Assembly: GCA_037442205.1 (NCBI GenBank) | Contig: JBBIQS010000023.1 | Coordinates: 1 to 64,000 of the forward strand | Reading direction: 5' to 3' | Length of the DNA: 64,000 nucleotides | From: JBBIQS01 sp037442205 | GTDB lineage: Bacteria; Myxococcota; Myxococcia; Myxococcales; UBA5297 | Part shown: positions 1 through 8,722 of the stretch, piece after piece | Layout: every line of letters begins with the position of its first letter | Numbering within the stretch: the stretch's first letter is position 1 | Translations under genes and position numbers: made by a program | Notes under the pieces: model-generated | What the model saw: only the letters and a program-made list of their open reading frames with translations | Databases searched by the model: none | What the model was told of the DNA's origin: nothing

Positions 1-912
1 AGGCCCGAGCAACTGCAGCCGGGGCAGACCCTCTTCTCCAAGGGCGAGCCGGCGACCGATTTGTGGATTCTGGGGCGCGGCTGCGCGGTCGAGCTGCTGG
101 TCAGCGCGCCACAGCTTCCCCGGCCGGTCCGGACGGCGGTGCTGCAGGCCGGCGAGACCCTCGGCGAGGTGGCGCTGGTCGACGGCACAGAGCACTCGAT
201 GACCGCGGTGGTGCTCTCCGGCGGCGCCGCCTGGCGGTTGAGCGCCGCCGACTTCGCCCCGCTGCGGATCGCCAAGGAGCCGGTGGCCTACAAGGTGCTG
301 CGCAAGATCGCCTTCGACCTGGGGCAGCGGGTGCGGCAGGTGACCGCCAAGGTCTCGCAGCTCGACACCCCGGTGCTGCCGGACCCGGTGAGCTGGCAGG
401 GGGCCTCGCCGGTCGGTCCGTCGTCGCTGCCGCTGTATCCTGCCTTCCGGCTGGTGCCGTTCTCGGTGCAGCTGGCGCTGCAGCAGATGCTCACCGAGCA
501 AGTGCTGCCCAAGGGCAGCCTGGTGATGCGCGAGGGCGACCTGGGCGACGCCATCTACCTGGTGGTCGAGGGCAGGGTGGCGCTGCGCTGGCGGTGGAAG
601 TCGCTGACCAACATCGGGATGGGCGGGGTGTTCGGGCTGCTGTCGGTGATGGACCGCGGCAGCAGCTTCGCCTCGGCGGTGGTGGTCGAGCCGGCGCGGA
701 TCTGGCGGCTGGGGGCCGAGGACTTCGAGGTGCTCTACCGGGCCCACCATCCCTTCGCCTACGAGCTGGTGGAGCTGGTGGCCCGGCAGCTGGTCGCCCG
801 GCTGCACAGCGCCAACGCGGCGCTGATCGCCCAGGGCGCCGGCGGAAGCGGGCTCGACGAGACGCTGGCGCTGGCCGACTTCAACCCAGCGCTGGAGCCG
901 GTGCCGGGCTGA
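1..912 (+). CDS. Tandem cyclic-nucleotide-binding domain protein, 5' truncated
   Basis: The reading frame is open from the first base, so the true start lies outside the window; about 303 residues are visible. Two cyclic-nucleotide-binding (Crp/cAMP-receptor type) beta-roll domains can be read. The first has PGQTLFSKGE, then GETLGEVALVDG near residue 60. The second has LPKGSLVMREGD near residue 168, GDAIYLVVEG, and GGVFGLLSVM where a phosphate-binding cassette would be. No helix-turn-helix follows, so this is probably a sensor or regulatory subunit rather than a transcription factor. The cassette lacks the usual GE-L-A-L-R pattern in the second domain, so ligand binding is uncertain. It ends 24 bases before the stop of a convergent gene. 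Confidence 0.8.
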   Translation, partial: RPEQLQPGQTLFSKGEPATDLWILGRGCAVELLVSAPQLPRPVRTAVLQAGETLGEVALVDGTEHSMTAVVLSGGAAWRLSAADFAPLRIAKEPVAYKVLRKIAFDLGQRVRQVTAKVSQLDTPVLPDPVSWQGASPVGPSSLPLYPAFRLVPFSVQLALQQMLTEQVLPKGSLVMREGDLGDAIYLVVEGRVALRWRWKSLTNIGMGGVFGLLSVMDRGSSFASAVVVEPARIWRLGAEDFEVLYRAHHPFAYELVELVARQLVARLHSANAALIAQGAGGSGLDETLALADFNPALEPVPG

Positions 913-936
913 CGGCCCCTCGACCGGATCGCCCGG

Positions 937-1290
937 TCAGTGCAGGTACTTGGGCTGCTTGGGCTTCGACTTGCGCTTGCCGCCGAAGACCTCGTCCCAG
1001 TTCTGGCGGTAGGAGTCAGTGGCCACCTGGGCCGGGCCGTCGCGCGGAGCCGGGGCGGCGCTCTCCTCCTGCGGCTGCGCCGGCTCCACGTCGAACAGCC
1101 GCTCGTGCTCCTTGCGCTGAGTGAGCTTCACCAGCTCGCCGTCGATGCGCTCCCCGTCCTTGGGCTGGCGCATCTCGCCCAGCTCAATCCGGTCCTCGCG
1201 CGCCCGCACCACGCGCAGGGCCCCCGTCTTCTTCGACTGGCTGTGGACGAAGACCACGTCCGGCTTCTTGCGTGCTTTCTGGCTGCCCAT
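937..1290 (-). CDS. Small highly charged hypothetical protein
   Basis: This 117-residue protein is not one I recognise. It starts at MGSQKARKKPD, chosen because a strong purine-rich ribosome site (GGGAGGGA) lies directly upstream on the minus strand; a longer frame extends further but would overlap the divergent gene. The N-terminal half is basic, with a conserved-looking core VVFVHSQSKKTGALRVVR followed by REDRIELGEMRQPKDG. The middle is rich in Ala, Pro and Gln, and the tail is very basic (GGKRKSKPKQPKYLH). There is no signal peptide or membrane segment, so it is cytoplasmic and may bind nucleic acid, but that is inference from charge only. It is divergent from the next gene with a 97-base gap. 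Confidence 0.6.
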   Translation of the reverse strand: MGSQKARKKPDVVFVHSQSKKTGALRVVRAREDRIELGEMRQPKDGERIDGELVKLTQRKEHERLFDVEPAQPQEESAAPAPRDGPAQVATDSYRQNWDEVFGGKRKSKPKQPKYLH

Positions 1291-1387
1291 TCCCTCCCAC
1301 TCTGCATCAACGCGCCGTCCGCGCCAAGGCGGGAGGGCGCCCGAACTGCTCGCCATCGGTGCCGGAGTCGCGGTACAGAATGCCGCC

Positions 1388-2401
1388 GTGCCAGCGCCTC
1401 CTCCACCGCCTCCGGGCGTCCTCGGGACCTCCGCGCAGGAGCTGTTCCTGTCCGAGCTGGCGGCTCTGGACACCCCGGAGCTGCTGGCCCTCTGCCTGCG
1501 CTCCCGCCGCGATCCGCATCGGCTGAGCCAGTACCTGGCGCTCTTCCGCTCGCGCTCCGGCAGCCGGGCCCAGCTGGCGGCGTGCATGGTGTGCTTCGAC
1601 CTGGCGCGCCAGGGAAGCGAGGTCGCCCAGCGCGAGCTGCTGGTCCTGGCTCCGACCATCCTCGGCCTGGCCCGCGACCAAGGAGTCGTGGACGGCCTGC
1701 TGGCCGGCGACGCCTACCTGCGCGACATCTGGCGCGACTGCCACCAGGCGCTGCAGGGCAGCGACCCGCGCGAGCTGGCCGGGCCGCAGCTCGAGGAATC
1801 GGTCGAGCTGGCCGGCGAGATCGACCTCCTCGACGGCGACGAGTTCGAGGTGGTTTTCGACGACGAGGTGGTGCTCGCCGAGCGGCAGCAGCAGGAGTTC
1901 TCCAAGATCGTCGCCGACTACCTCGACTACAGCCCCGAGTACGACCAGTGGGGCAGCGGCAACGGCTTCGCCACCGAGGACAGCGTCGATTTGGCCCGGC
2001 TGACGGCCTTTGTCGCCGAGGCCGGCTCCCGCTCGCGCTACGTTCCGGTGGCCCGCGGGATGCTGAGCCTGGGCAACCTGTTCCTGGGAATGCACCTGCG
2101 CCGGCACACCATCTTCGGCCGGCCCAACCGGCGCCGGGTGGCCGCGCTGCAGGCCGGCCTGGAGGCCTTCGACACCGATTCCCAGGCTCTCGCGTTCGCC
2201 GCCGCCCTCTTCGAGAGCGAAGGCCTCCAGGTGATCGAGCGGCTGGACAAGGTCCTCGAGCTGCTCATGGACTTCCTCGCCTGGTGCGCGCAGAGCGGCA
2301 CCGACCCGCGAGCAGCGAAGTCGGCCGCCGACTACCTGGCGCTCGACCGCGAGCCTCCGGCGCTGCTGCGCGGCGAGGACGAGAACCGCCGCCGTCGCTG
2401 A
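1388..2401 (+). CDS. Hypothetical protein, acidic, all-helical looking
   Basis: A 337-residue protein of unknown function. I chose the GTG start (VPAPPPPPPG) because the open frame upstream of it runs antisense into the divergent gene; no clear ribosome site marks it, so the start is uncertain. After a proline run the protein is rich in Leu, Ala, Glu and Arg, and looks helical, with patterns such as SELAALDTPELLALCLRS and FDLARQGSEVAQRELL that resemble helical-repeat or scaffold proteins. The centre carries an acidic stretch (EIDLLDGDEFEVVFDDE). No signal peptide or membrane segment is seen. Its stop is separated by a single base from the stop of the convergent gene at 2403. Confidence 0.6.
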   Translation: MPAPPPPPPGVLGTSAQELFLSELAALDTPELLALCLRSRRDPHRLSQYLALFRSRSGSRAQLAACMVCFDLARQGSEVAQRELLVLAPTILGLARDQGVVDGLLAGDAYLRDIWRDCHQALQGSDPRELAGPQLEESVELAGEIDLLDGDEFEVVFDDEVVLAERQQQEFSKIVADYLDYSPEYDQWGSGNGFATEDSVDLARLTAFVAEAGSRSRYVPVARGMLSLGNLFLGMHLRRHTIFGRPNRRRVAALQAGLEAFDTDSQALAFAAALFESEGLQVIERLDKVLELLMDFLAWCAQSGTDPRAAKSAADYLALDREPPALLRGEDENRRRR

Positions 2402-2402
2402 T

Positions 2403-3203
2403 TCAGCCTTCGACCAGGGTCAGTGGAGTCAGCCGCCCGGCAGCCGCCGGCGCCGCGGCCAGCGCCGATTCGGCCTCGGCGCGCCACATCCTGGACCCGA
2501 TCTTGGCGACCTCGCCGGGCTTGAGCGGCTTGTCGAGCGAGATCACGTACGGGGCCAGCGAGGCGAACAGCGTCTGCGCCCCTTGGATCTCCTCGGCGCT
2601 GGGCTGGGCGCCGCGCCCGATGGCGGTGCAGAAGTCCGGCAGCCCGAACTGGCTCAGCCCGCGGGTGCGCAGCCAGGTCCGCCCGTCGCTGCCCTTGCCC
2701 ATCATCGCGAACGAGATCAGCAGCGCGGTCGCCTTGTCGGCGTCCAGGGTCGTGGGATCGACGCCGCGCAGCTCCTCGGCCTCGGCGACGATGCCGCCCG
2801 AAGGGAAGGCCACCGAGGTCGCACCGGCGTCGATCCAGGCCCGGGCCAGCTCCAGGGTGGCGCGGGCCCGGTCGAGCCCGCTGGCCTTGGGCGGGGCCTC
2901 GAGCAGGAAGTTCAGGGTGTGCGACTGGTGCGCCGGCATCTTCAGGTCGCCGAAGCCCGGCTTCCAGGAGTTGGCCGGCAGCTGGCCCAGGTCGAGCACC
3001 ACCTGGAAGCGATAGCCGTGGTCCTCTACCGGACCGAAGGCGCAGGGGCGCGGTGCGGCCACCGCCCGCCAGCCGCCGGGGGTGGCGAGCCCGGGGCGTC
3101 GCTTGCTCAGGGCCTCGAAGAACGGCCGCGGATCGGCCTGGTGGGGAAGGAAGGCCAGAAAGTGCAGCAGGCACTTCTCGGGAATGACGTGGGCGGTGTC
3201 CAT
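2403..3203 (-). CDS. Hypothetical cytoplasmic protein
   Basis: A 266-residue protein starting MDTAHVIPEKCLLHF. There are no membrane segments and no export signal. The middle (ASGLDRARATLELARAWIDAGATSVAFPSGGIV) and the C-terminal FGLPDFCTAIGRG segment suggest an alpha/beta fold. A distant relation to the DUF4261 family is possible, but I cannot show it from sequence. It lies downstream of the phenylalanine hydroxylase gene on the same strand with a gap of 69 bases, so the two could share a transcript. It converges tail to tail on the preceding gene. Confidence 0.65.
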   Translation of the reverse strand: MDTAHVIPEKCLLHFLAFLPHQADPRPFFEALSKRRPGLATPGGWRAVAAPRPCAFGPVEDHGYRFQVVLDLGQLPANSWKPGFGDLKMPAHQSHTLNFLLEAPPKASGLDRARATLELARAWIDAGATSVAFPSGGIVAEAEELRGVDPTTLDADKATALLISFAMMGKGSDGRTWLRTRGLSQFGLPDFCTAIGRGAQPSAEEIQGAQTLFASLAPYVISLDKPLKPGEVAKIGSRMWRAEAESALAAAPAAAGRLTPLTLVEG

Positions 3204-3272
3204 GGGCGCGAGAAACTATCGACAAGCCGGGCCGTCGGCCAGTCGGAACGAATGGCTGGCTCGTGGCCGGCG

Positions 3273-5009
3273 CTACCCCAGGCTCTCCAGGCCGCGATCG
3301 ATCAGCGTGCGCAGGCCGGGCTCGCGCTCCGCCCGCGAGGAGAGCGCCTCCTCGATCTCCCGGCTCAGGGCGCGCTCTCCGCGCTTGCGGGCGACCTCCG
3401 CCACCTGCAGCGACAGCAGCCAGTCCTCCGGGTGCCGCTGGGCCGAGGCCCAGGTCACTCCGAGGTCGATCGCCTCCTGCGACTCCCGCGCCGCGGACAG
3501 CCGCTGGTAGAGGTCGCAGCGCTCGGCGTCGGGCGAGCCGCCCTTGGCGGTCCGCTCGCGCGCCAGCAGCGGCTCCTGCTCGAAGGCGTCCTTGTCGGCG
3601 GCGCCCTGGAACACCGAGGCGATGCGCTCGCCCACCGCCATGTCGTAGCTGCCCCACTCCGGCTTGAACAGGAGCTCGTCGCCGAGGCGGGCGGTGCAGT
3701 TGTCGAAGCTGAGCAGCAGCAGCTTGCCGTCGTGGCGGGTGAGCTGCCTGAGGTCGCCCTCGACCTGCACGCCGCTGGCGAACTTGAGCTGGCAGCGCTG
3801 CCCGGGCGCGATGCCCAGCCTGGCCAGCTCGGGCACGGTCAGCTCCTCGGGAGGCCACGCGCAGCCGGCCAGCGGCCCCACCGGCGAGCCGAAGCCCTCG
3901 CGGTGGTAGTCCCGGCCGTGGCCCTCGAGCTGCCGGTCGGCGAAGGCCAGCGCGGTCGGCCCGCGAGTCCCCAGGTAGATGGGCTGGTCGCCCTGGCCGG
4001 TGGCCCGGACGAACTGCCCGCTGACCTGCAGCCCCGAGGAGTAGACTGCGGTGGCCACCTGCTCGTTGGCGATGGCCTGGCGCAGCCCAAACAGCCCGCC
4101 GACCATGAAGGCCATCGAGTTGGCGAACTGCTCCAGCACCTCGCTCAGCTGGCCGAAGTCGGGAGAGACGAAGAGCTGGGGCTGCGGCTTGGTGATGTCG
4201 TAGCTGTAGCTCGCGGCCTCCAGCGAGTAGGGGAGCTTGCGCACCGGCGGCGACAGGCAGCTGACCGACTCGCCCAGCGACGACAGCAGCCCGGCGCCGT
4301 AGATCCGCGGCCGGTCCTGCGGGCCGACCAGCCCGTACTCCACCGTCCACCAGTGCAGCCGGCTGAGGCGGGCCATCTCCGAGGGCTCGCCCAGCGAGGA
4401 CTGGCGCTCGCGGACCTCGGCCTCGGCGGCGGCGACCTCCGACGCCCGGGCCTCGGGCTGCTCCTTGAGGATCGAGAGGTGGCGGATGGCCTCGTAGAGC
4501 TCGAAGTCGCGCTTGGAGGACATGGCCTTGGCGCCGACCTCGCCGAAGCGCTGCAGGTAGGCGGCGTACTCCGGGTCGGCGATGATCGGGGCGTGCCCGG
4601 CGGCCTCGTGGACGATGTCCGGGGCCGGGGTGTACTCGACGTGGTCGAGCTGGCGGATGTCGGCGGCGATCACCAGCACCCGGTGGGCCTGGAACTCCAT
4701 GAACGCCGCCGGCGGGATGAAGCCGTCCACGGTCACCGCCCCCCAGCCCAGCTCGGCCAGGATGGCGTTCATCCGCTCGATGCGCGGGATGCGCTCACCG
4801 TCGATTCCGGTCTTCTCCAGGCCCGCCAGGTAGATGGGATGGGCCCGCTCCGCCAGCACCCGCCGCAGCTGGCGCAAGATGTAGCGCCAGATCGCCTGAT
4901 CGACGGGCGTGTAGCGCCGGTAGTCCTGGTCGACCACGAACTTCTTGAGGTGGTTGGGAAGCGCAGCCACCCGCGGCGCCTGCCAGATCGTGCCCGTTGT
5001 TTCGACCAT
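3273..5009 (-). CDS. phhA: Phenylalanine 4-monooxygenase, long form
   Basis: An iron- and pterin-dependent aromatic amino acid hydroxylase that turns phenylalanine into tyrosine, the entry step to the homogentisate pathway encoded next door. The catalytic core is in roughly residues 20-330. The iron ligands are visible as His134 and His139 in PDIVHEAAGH and Glu224 in HWWTVEYG. At 578 residues it is about twice the length of the short bacterial enzyme (about 260-300). The extra C-terminal part of about 250 residues has no signature I recognise, although long forms of this kind occur in other bacteria. No N-terminal ACT domain is present. The start MVETTG has a GGAAGGAA ribosome site. It is transcribed divergently from hppD. 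Confidence 0.93.
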   Translation of the reverse strand: MVETTGTIWQAPRVAALPNHLKKFVVDQDYRRYTPVDQAIWRYILRQLRRVLAERAHPIYLAGLEKTGIDGERIPRIERMNAILAELGWGAVTVDGFIPPAAFMEFQAHRVLVIAADIRQLDHVEYTPAPDIVHEAAGHAPIIADPEYAAYLQRFGEVGAKAMSSKRDFELYEAIRHLSILKEQPEARASEVAAAEAEVRERQSSLGEPSEMARLSRLHWWTVEYGLVGPQDRPRIYGAGLLSSLGESVSCLSPPVRKLPYSLEAASYSYDITKPQPQLFVSPDFGQLSEVLEQFANSMAFMVGGLFGLRQAIANEQVATAVYSSGLQVSGQFVRATGQGDQPIYLGTRGPTALAFADRQLEGHGRDYHREGFGSPVGPLAGCAWPPEELTVPELARLGIAPGQRCQLKFASGVQVEGDLRQLTRHDGKLLLLSFDNCTARLGDELLFKPEWGSYDMAVGERIASVFQGAADKDAFEQEPLLARERTAKGGSPDAERCDLYQRLSAARESQEAIDLGVTWASAQRHPEDWLLSLQVAEVARKRGERALSREIEEALSSRAEREPGLRTLIDRGLESLG

Positions 5010-5271
5010 GAGATTCCTTCCGGACTGCCGCTGCGCGGCGAGCAGGCGGCCGTCTCTTAGCGACCCGCGCGTGGGCCTTCAATGCAAGTTGGCATCGAAA
5101 GGCCGCGCCGGCCGGCTTGCCGCGCTGCGTCGCGCAGCCGGAACTGGCTAGAAGGCGGCGTCTTTTCACTGCTCGTACGGGGCGCGGCGAGAAAAGGCAA
5201 TCGATCGCGCGGGCGCGGGGGGGGTGGACCCCGTTACAAAGCGCGTCACTTTCACTGTCAGCGAGGCACAC
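5010..5271. promoter_or_regulatory. Divergent control region phhA / hppD with imperfect dyad at 5074-5104
   Basis: This 262-base gap separates two divergent genes of the same pathway, so both promoters must lie in it. A 31-base inverted repeat spans 5074-5104: arms GGCCTTCAATGCAAG and TTGGCATCGAAAGGCC pair at most positions if one A is bulged. It is a plausible operator for a shared regulator of aromatic amino acid breakdown. No regulator gene is adjacent. The dyad is directly seen; its role is inference. Confidence 0.4.
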
Positions 5272-6393
5272 ATGGCTGATTCCTTGGGAATCCGGCGCTA
5301 CGACTTCGTGGAGTTCTACGTGGGCTCGGCGCGCCACACCGCGTACTGGTACGCCAAGGCGCTGGGGATGCAGCTGGCCGGCTACCGCGGCCCGGAGACC
5401 GGCTGCCGCGACCGCGCCTCCTACTACCTGGTCAAGAACGGGCTGAAGCTGGTGGTGACTTCCGCCCTGGGCCCGGGCACCGAGGAGATCCAGGACTTCG
5501 TCCGCCGCCACGGCGACGGGGTGAAGCGCTGGTCGATCGAGGTCCACGACGTGGAGAAGGCCTTCGCCCAGGCGGTGGAGCGGGGAGCGGTGCCGGTGAA
5601 GGCCCCGGCCTTGAGCGAGGACGGGCGCGGGAGCATCGCGGAGGCGGCGATCCGCCTCTACGACGACACCGAGCTGGTGTTCATCAACCGCGACCACTAC
5701 CAGGGGATCTTCCGGCCCGGCTTCGCCGCCCCGCCGATGCACTGGAACATCGAGGCCGAGGACACCGGGCTGGTGGCCATCGACCACATCGTGGGCAACG
5801 TCCGCCAGAACGAGATGGATGCCTGGGCCGGCTACTTCACCCGGGCGCTGGGCTTCGAGACCTTCATCGAGTTCAAGCCCGGCGACATCGGCACCCAGTA
5901 CTCGGCGCTGCTCTCCAAGGTGGTGCGCAGCGACCTCGGACTGATCAAGAACCCGATCAACGAGCCCTTCCAGGGCCGGATGAAGTCGCAGATCGAGGAG
6001 TTCATCGACGAGTACCGCGGCTCGGGGGTGCAGCACATCGCCATCACCACCAACGACATCGTCAAGACCATCGCCGCGCTGCGCAAGAACGGGGTCGAGT
6101 TCCTCACCGTGCCCAACGCCTACTACGAGGCGATGCGCTCGAAGAAGGACCTGCGGCTGCAGGAGAGCATCGACGACCTGCAGCGCCACGGGATCCTCTT
6201 CGACAACGAGGGCGAGGGGTACCTGCTGCAGCTGTTCACCAAGCCGATCGGCGACCGACCGACCTTCTTCTTCGAGTTCCTGCAGCGGCGCAACGCCCAC
6301 GGCTTCGGCAAGGGCAACTTCCAGGCGCTGTTCGAGTCGATCGAGGAAGACCAGCGGCGGCGCGGCATGCTCGAGCGCGCCCCGGCCCGCTAG
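5272..6393 (+). CDS. hppD: 4-hydroxyphenylpyruvate dioxygenase
   Basis: This Fe(II) enzyme converts 4-hydroxyphenylpyruvate to homogentisate. Two vicinal-oxygen-chelate halves are visible, at about residues 8-150 and 165-345. The iron-binding triad is His172 (IDHIVGN), His255 (VQHIAITTND) and Glu335 (TFFFEFLQR). The C-terminal signature YLLQLFTKPIGDRPT is typical of the family, and 373 residues is the normal length. I preferred the ATG at 5272 (MADSLGIRRYDFVEFYVG), which has an AGCGAGG site five bases upstream, over an in-frame GTG at 5224 which would add 16 unconserved residues. It is the first gene of a tight three-gene operon; the next gene starts 12 bases after its stop. Confidence 0.97.
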   Translation: MADSLGIRRYDFVEFYVGSARHTAYWYAKALGMQLAGYRGPETGCRDRASYYLVKNGLKLVVTSALGPGTEEIQDFVRRHGDGVKRWSIEVHDVEKAFAQAVERGAVPVKAPALSEDGRGSIAEAAIRLYDDTELVFINRDHYQGIFRPGFAAPPMHWNIEAEDTGLVAIDHIVGNVRQNEMDAWAGYFTRALGFETFIEFKPGDIGTQYSALLSKVVRSDLGLIKNPINEPFQGRMKSQIEEFIDEYRGSGVQHIAITTNDIVKTIAALRKNGVEFLTVPNAYYEAMRSKKDLRLQESIDDLQRHGILFDNEGEGYLLQLFTKPIGDRPTFFFEFLQRRNAHGFGKGNFQALFESIEEDQRRRGMLERAPAR

Positions 6394-6405
6394 CGAGGAC
6401 CCGAC

Positions 6406-7581
6406 ATGCCCATCTACCAACGGGTCGGCGAGCTGCCGCGCTACAAGCACACCGCCTTCCGCGCCGCCAGCGGCGAGCTGTACCGCGAGGAGCTGTTCTC
6501 GACGCGGGGCTTCTCCGGGATCTACTCGACCAAGTACCACCTCGGGCCGCCGACGGCGGTGGTGAGCGAGCGCGAGCTGCCCGCAGCCCAGCCCGAGCCT
6601 TGGCCGCAGGCGCCGCTGACCAACTGGCACTTCCGCACCGACGAGCTCAAGCGCGGCGGCAACTTCATCACCGCCCGCACCGTCTACCTGCACAACGGCC
6701 ACTGCCAGATCGCTACCGCCCGAGTCACCGAGCCCACCGACGACCTGTACCGCAACGCCTACGCCAGCGAGTACCTGTTCGTTCACCACGGCCAGGGGAC
6801 GCTGCTCAGCGAGTTCGGCGCGCTGGCCTTCGGGGAGGGCGACCAGCTGGTGGTGCCCAAGGGCGTCTCCTACCAGCTGCGCTTCGACGGCTTCCAGGAC
6901 AACAAGCTGCTGATCGTCGAGTCGGCCTCGCCTCTGGAGATCCCGGCCCGCTACCGCAACGACCACGGCCAGCTGACCGAGGAGGCGCCGTTCTGCGAGC
7001 GCGATCTGCGCGCGCCGGTGTTCTGCGAGCCGCGGCGCGACGGCCAGGTCCGGCTGGTGATCAAGGCCGGCGAGCGGATGTTCGAGCAGATCCTGCAGAG
7101 CCATCCCTACGACGTGGTCGGCTGGGACGGTTGCCTCTACCCGTACGCCTTCAACATCCGCGACTTCCAGCCCAAGGTGGCGCGCCTGCACCTGCCGCCG
7201 CCGGTGCACCAGGTCTTCGGCTCGCAGCACCTGGTGATCTGCAACTTCGTGCCCCGGCCCTTCGACTTCCATCCCGAGGCGGTGCCGATCTCCTACTACC
7301 ACTCGAACATCGACAGCGACGAGGTGCTCTACTACGTGGCCGGCGACTTCATGTCGCGCAAGGGCGTGGCCCCGGGCTCGATGACCCTGCACCCCGGCGG
7401 CATCGCCCACGGCCCCCAGCCCGGGAAGATCGAGGGCTCGCTGGGCGCCAAGGCCACCGAGGAGTGGGCAGTGATGATCGACACCTTCGAGCCGCTGCGG
7501 CCCACCGCCGCCGTCGAGCGCTGCCTGGACAAGAACTACCCCCGCTCGTGGCTCGAGCCCGCCAAGGACTCCCGCCGATGA
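6406..7581 (+). CDS. hmgA: Homogentisate 1,2-dioxygenase
   Basis: This enzyme opens the ring of homogentisate to give maleylacetoacetate. The protein is 391 residues, somewhat shorter than the roughly 430-residue human and pseudomonad forms, and belongs to the cupin fold. Metal ligands can be placed in YYHSNIDSDEVLYYVAG (His and Glu) and in HPGGIAHGPQPG (His), the usual C-terminal motifs. The start MPIYQRVGELP follows hppD by 12 bases, and its stop overlaps the fahA start as ATGA, which indicates translational coupling in one operon. Confidence 0.96.
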   Translation: MPIYQRVGELPRYKHTAFRAASGELYREELFSTRGFSGIYSTKYHLGPPTAVVSERELPAAQPEPWPQAPLTNWHFRTDELKRGGNFITARTVYLHNGHCQIATARVTEPTDDLYRNAYASEYLFVHHGQGTLLSEFGALAFGEGDQLVVPKGVSYQLRFDGFQDNKLLIVESASPLEIPARYRNDHGQLTEEAPFCERDLRAPVFCEPRRDGQVRLVIKAGERMFEQILQSHPYDVVGWDGCLYPYAFNIRDFQPKVARLHLPPPVHQVFGSQHLVICNFVPRPFDFHPEAVPISYYHSNIDSDEVLYYVAGDFMSRKGVAPGSMTLHPGGIAHGPQPGKIEGSLGAKATEEWAVMIDTFEPLRPTAAVERCLDKNYPRSWLEPAKDSRR

Positions 7582-8597
7582 AGCTGGTCTCGTTCCGCAA
7601 TGCCTCGGGCCAGGAGCGGCTGGGGCTCTATCTCGCTGCCGGAATCGTCGACCTCGCCCAGGCCGGCCAGCGTATGGGGCTTTCGCTGCCGCGGACCATG
7701 CTCGACTACCTGCGTGGCGGGCCGGAGCTGGCCAAAGAGGTCGCCCGGGCCGCCCTCGCCCTGGAGCGCGAGCCGGTCGGGATGGTGGATCCGGCCTCCA
7801 TTGCGCCGCTGGCGCCGGTGCCGCACCCGGTGTCGGTCCGCGACGCCTACGCCTTTCGCCAGCACGTGGAGACCGCCCGCCGCAACCGCAACCTGGAGAT
7901 GATCCCGGAGTTCGACCGCTTCCCGGTCTTCTACTTCACCAACCACCTGGCCATCGTCGGCGAGGGCGAGGTGGCGGTGGAGAGGGATCACCTTCCCCAG
8001 CTCGACTTCGAGCTGGAGGTGGCGGTGGTGATCGGCAAGCCGGGCAAGAACATCCGCGCCGCCGAGGCCGAGGCGCACATCGCCGGCTTCATGGTGATGA
8101 ACGACCTGTCGGCGCGGCTGCTGCAAGCCGACGAGATGAAGCTCAACCTGGGCCCGGCCAAGGGCAAGGACTTCGCCACCGCGCTCGGGCCCTGGCTGGT
8201 GACTCCCGATGAGCTGGAGAGCAAGCGCAGCGCCTCGCCGAACGGTAGCCGCTGGAGCCTGGAGATGAGGGCCTTCCACAACGGCCGACTGGTCTCCCAA
8301 GGCAACCTGGCCGACATGAACTGGACCTTCGGCGAGATCATCGAGCGCGCCAGCTATGGCGTGCAGCTCTATCCTGGCGAAGTCATCGGCTCGGGGACGG
8401 TGGGCACCGGCTGCTACCTGGAGCTCAACGGCACCGGGGCGCGGCTGGCCGCGGCCGAGGGCCGGCAGTTCTCCCCGAGCTGGCTGGCGCCAGGGGACAC
8501 CATCGAGCTCGAGGTCGAGGGGCTGGGGCGGCTGGCCAATCGCATCGCGCGAGCGCCCGAAGAGCGCTCGATCCTGGACCGCAGGCCGCGGGGCTGA
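7578..8597 (+). CDS. fahA: Fumarylacetoacetate hydrolase family protein
   Basis: The last step of the pathway: hydrolysis of fumarylacetoacetate to fumarate and acetoacetate. The 339-residue protein has the family core with metal-binding acidic residues in FELEVAVVIGKPGKN and the FMVMNDLSAR motif, followed by GPAKGKDFATALGPWLV and PGEVIGSGTVGTG. The start overlaps the hmgA stop by four bases. The pathway needs maleylacetoacetate isomerase between hmgA and this step, and no such gene (glutathione S-transferase fold) is present in the window. The family also contains other hydrolases and decarboxylases, but the operon context makes the assignment firm. Confidence 0.93.
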   Translation: MKLVSFRNASGQERLGLYLAAGIVDLAQAGQRMGLSLPRTMLDYLRGGPELAKEVARAALALEREPVGMVDPASIAPLAPVPHPVSVRDAYAFRQHVETARRNRNLEMIPEFDRFPVFYFTNHLAIVGEGEVAVERDHLPQLDFELEVAVVIGKPGKNIRAAEAEAHIAGFMVMNDLSARLLQADEMKLNLGPAKGKDFATALGPWLVTPDELESKRSASPNGSRWSLEMRAFHNGRLVSQGNLADMNWTFGEIIERASYGVQLYPGEVIGSGTVGTGCYLELNGTGARLAAAEGRQFSPSWLAPGDTIELEVEGLGRLANRIARAPEERSILDRRPRG

Positions 8598-8722
8598 GCG
8601 CGGCCGGCGCGGACTCCGAGGTAGAATCGCCTCCTGCATGGAGCGCGAAGCCCTCACTCCCACGATCCCCGAGGCAACGGAGCAGGCGCGGCCGCGTTCG
8701 CGGCCCGCGGCCCAGTTCATCC

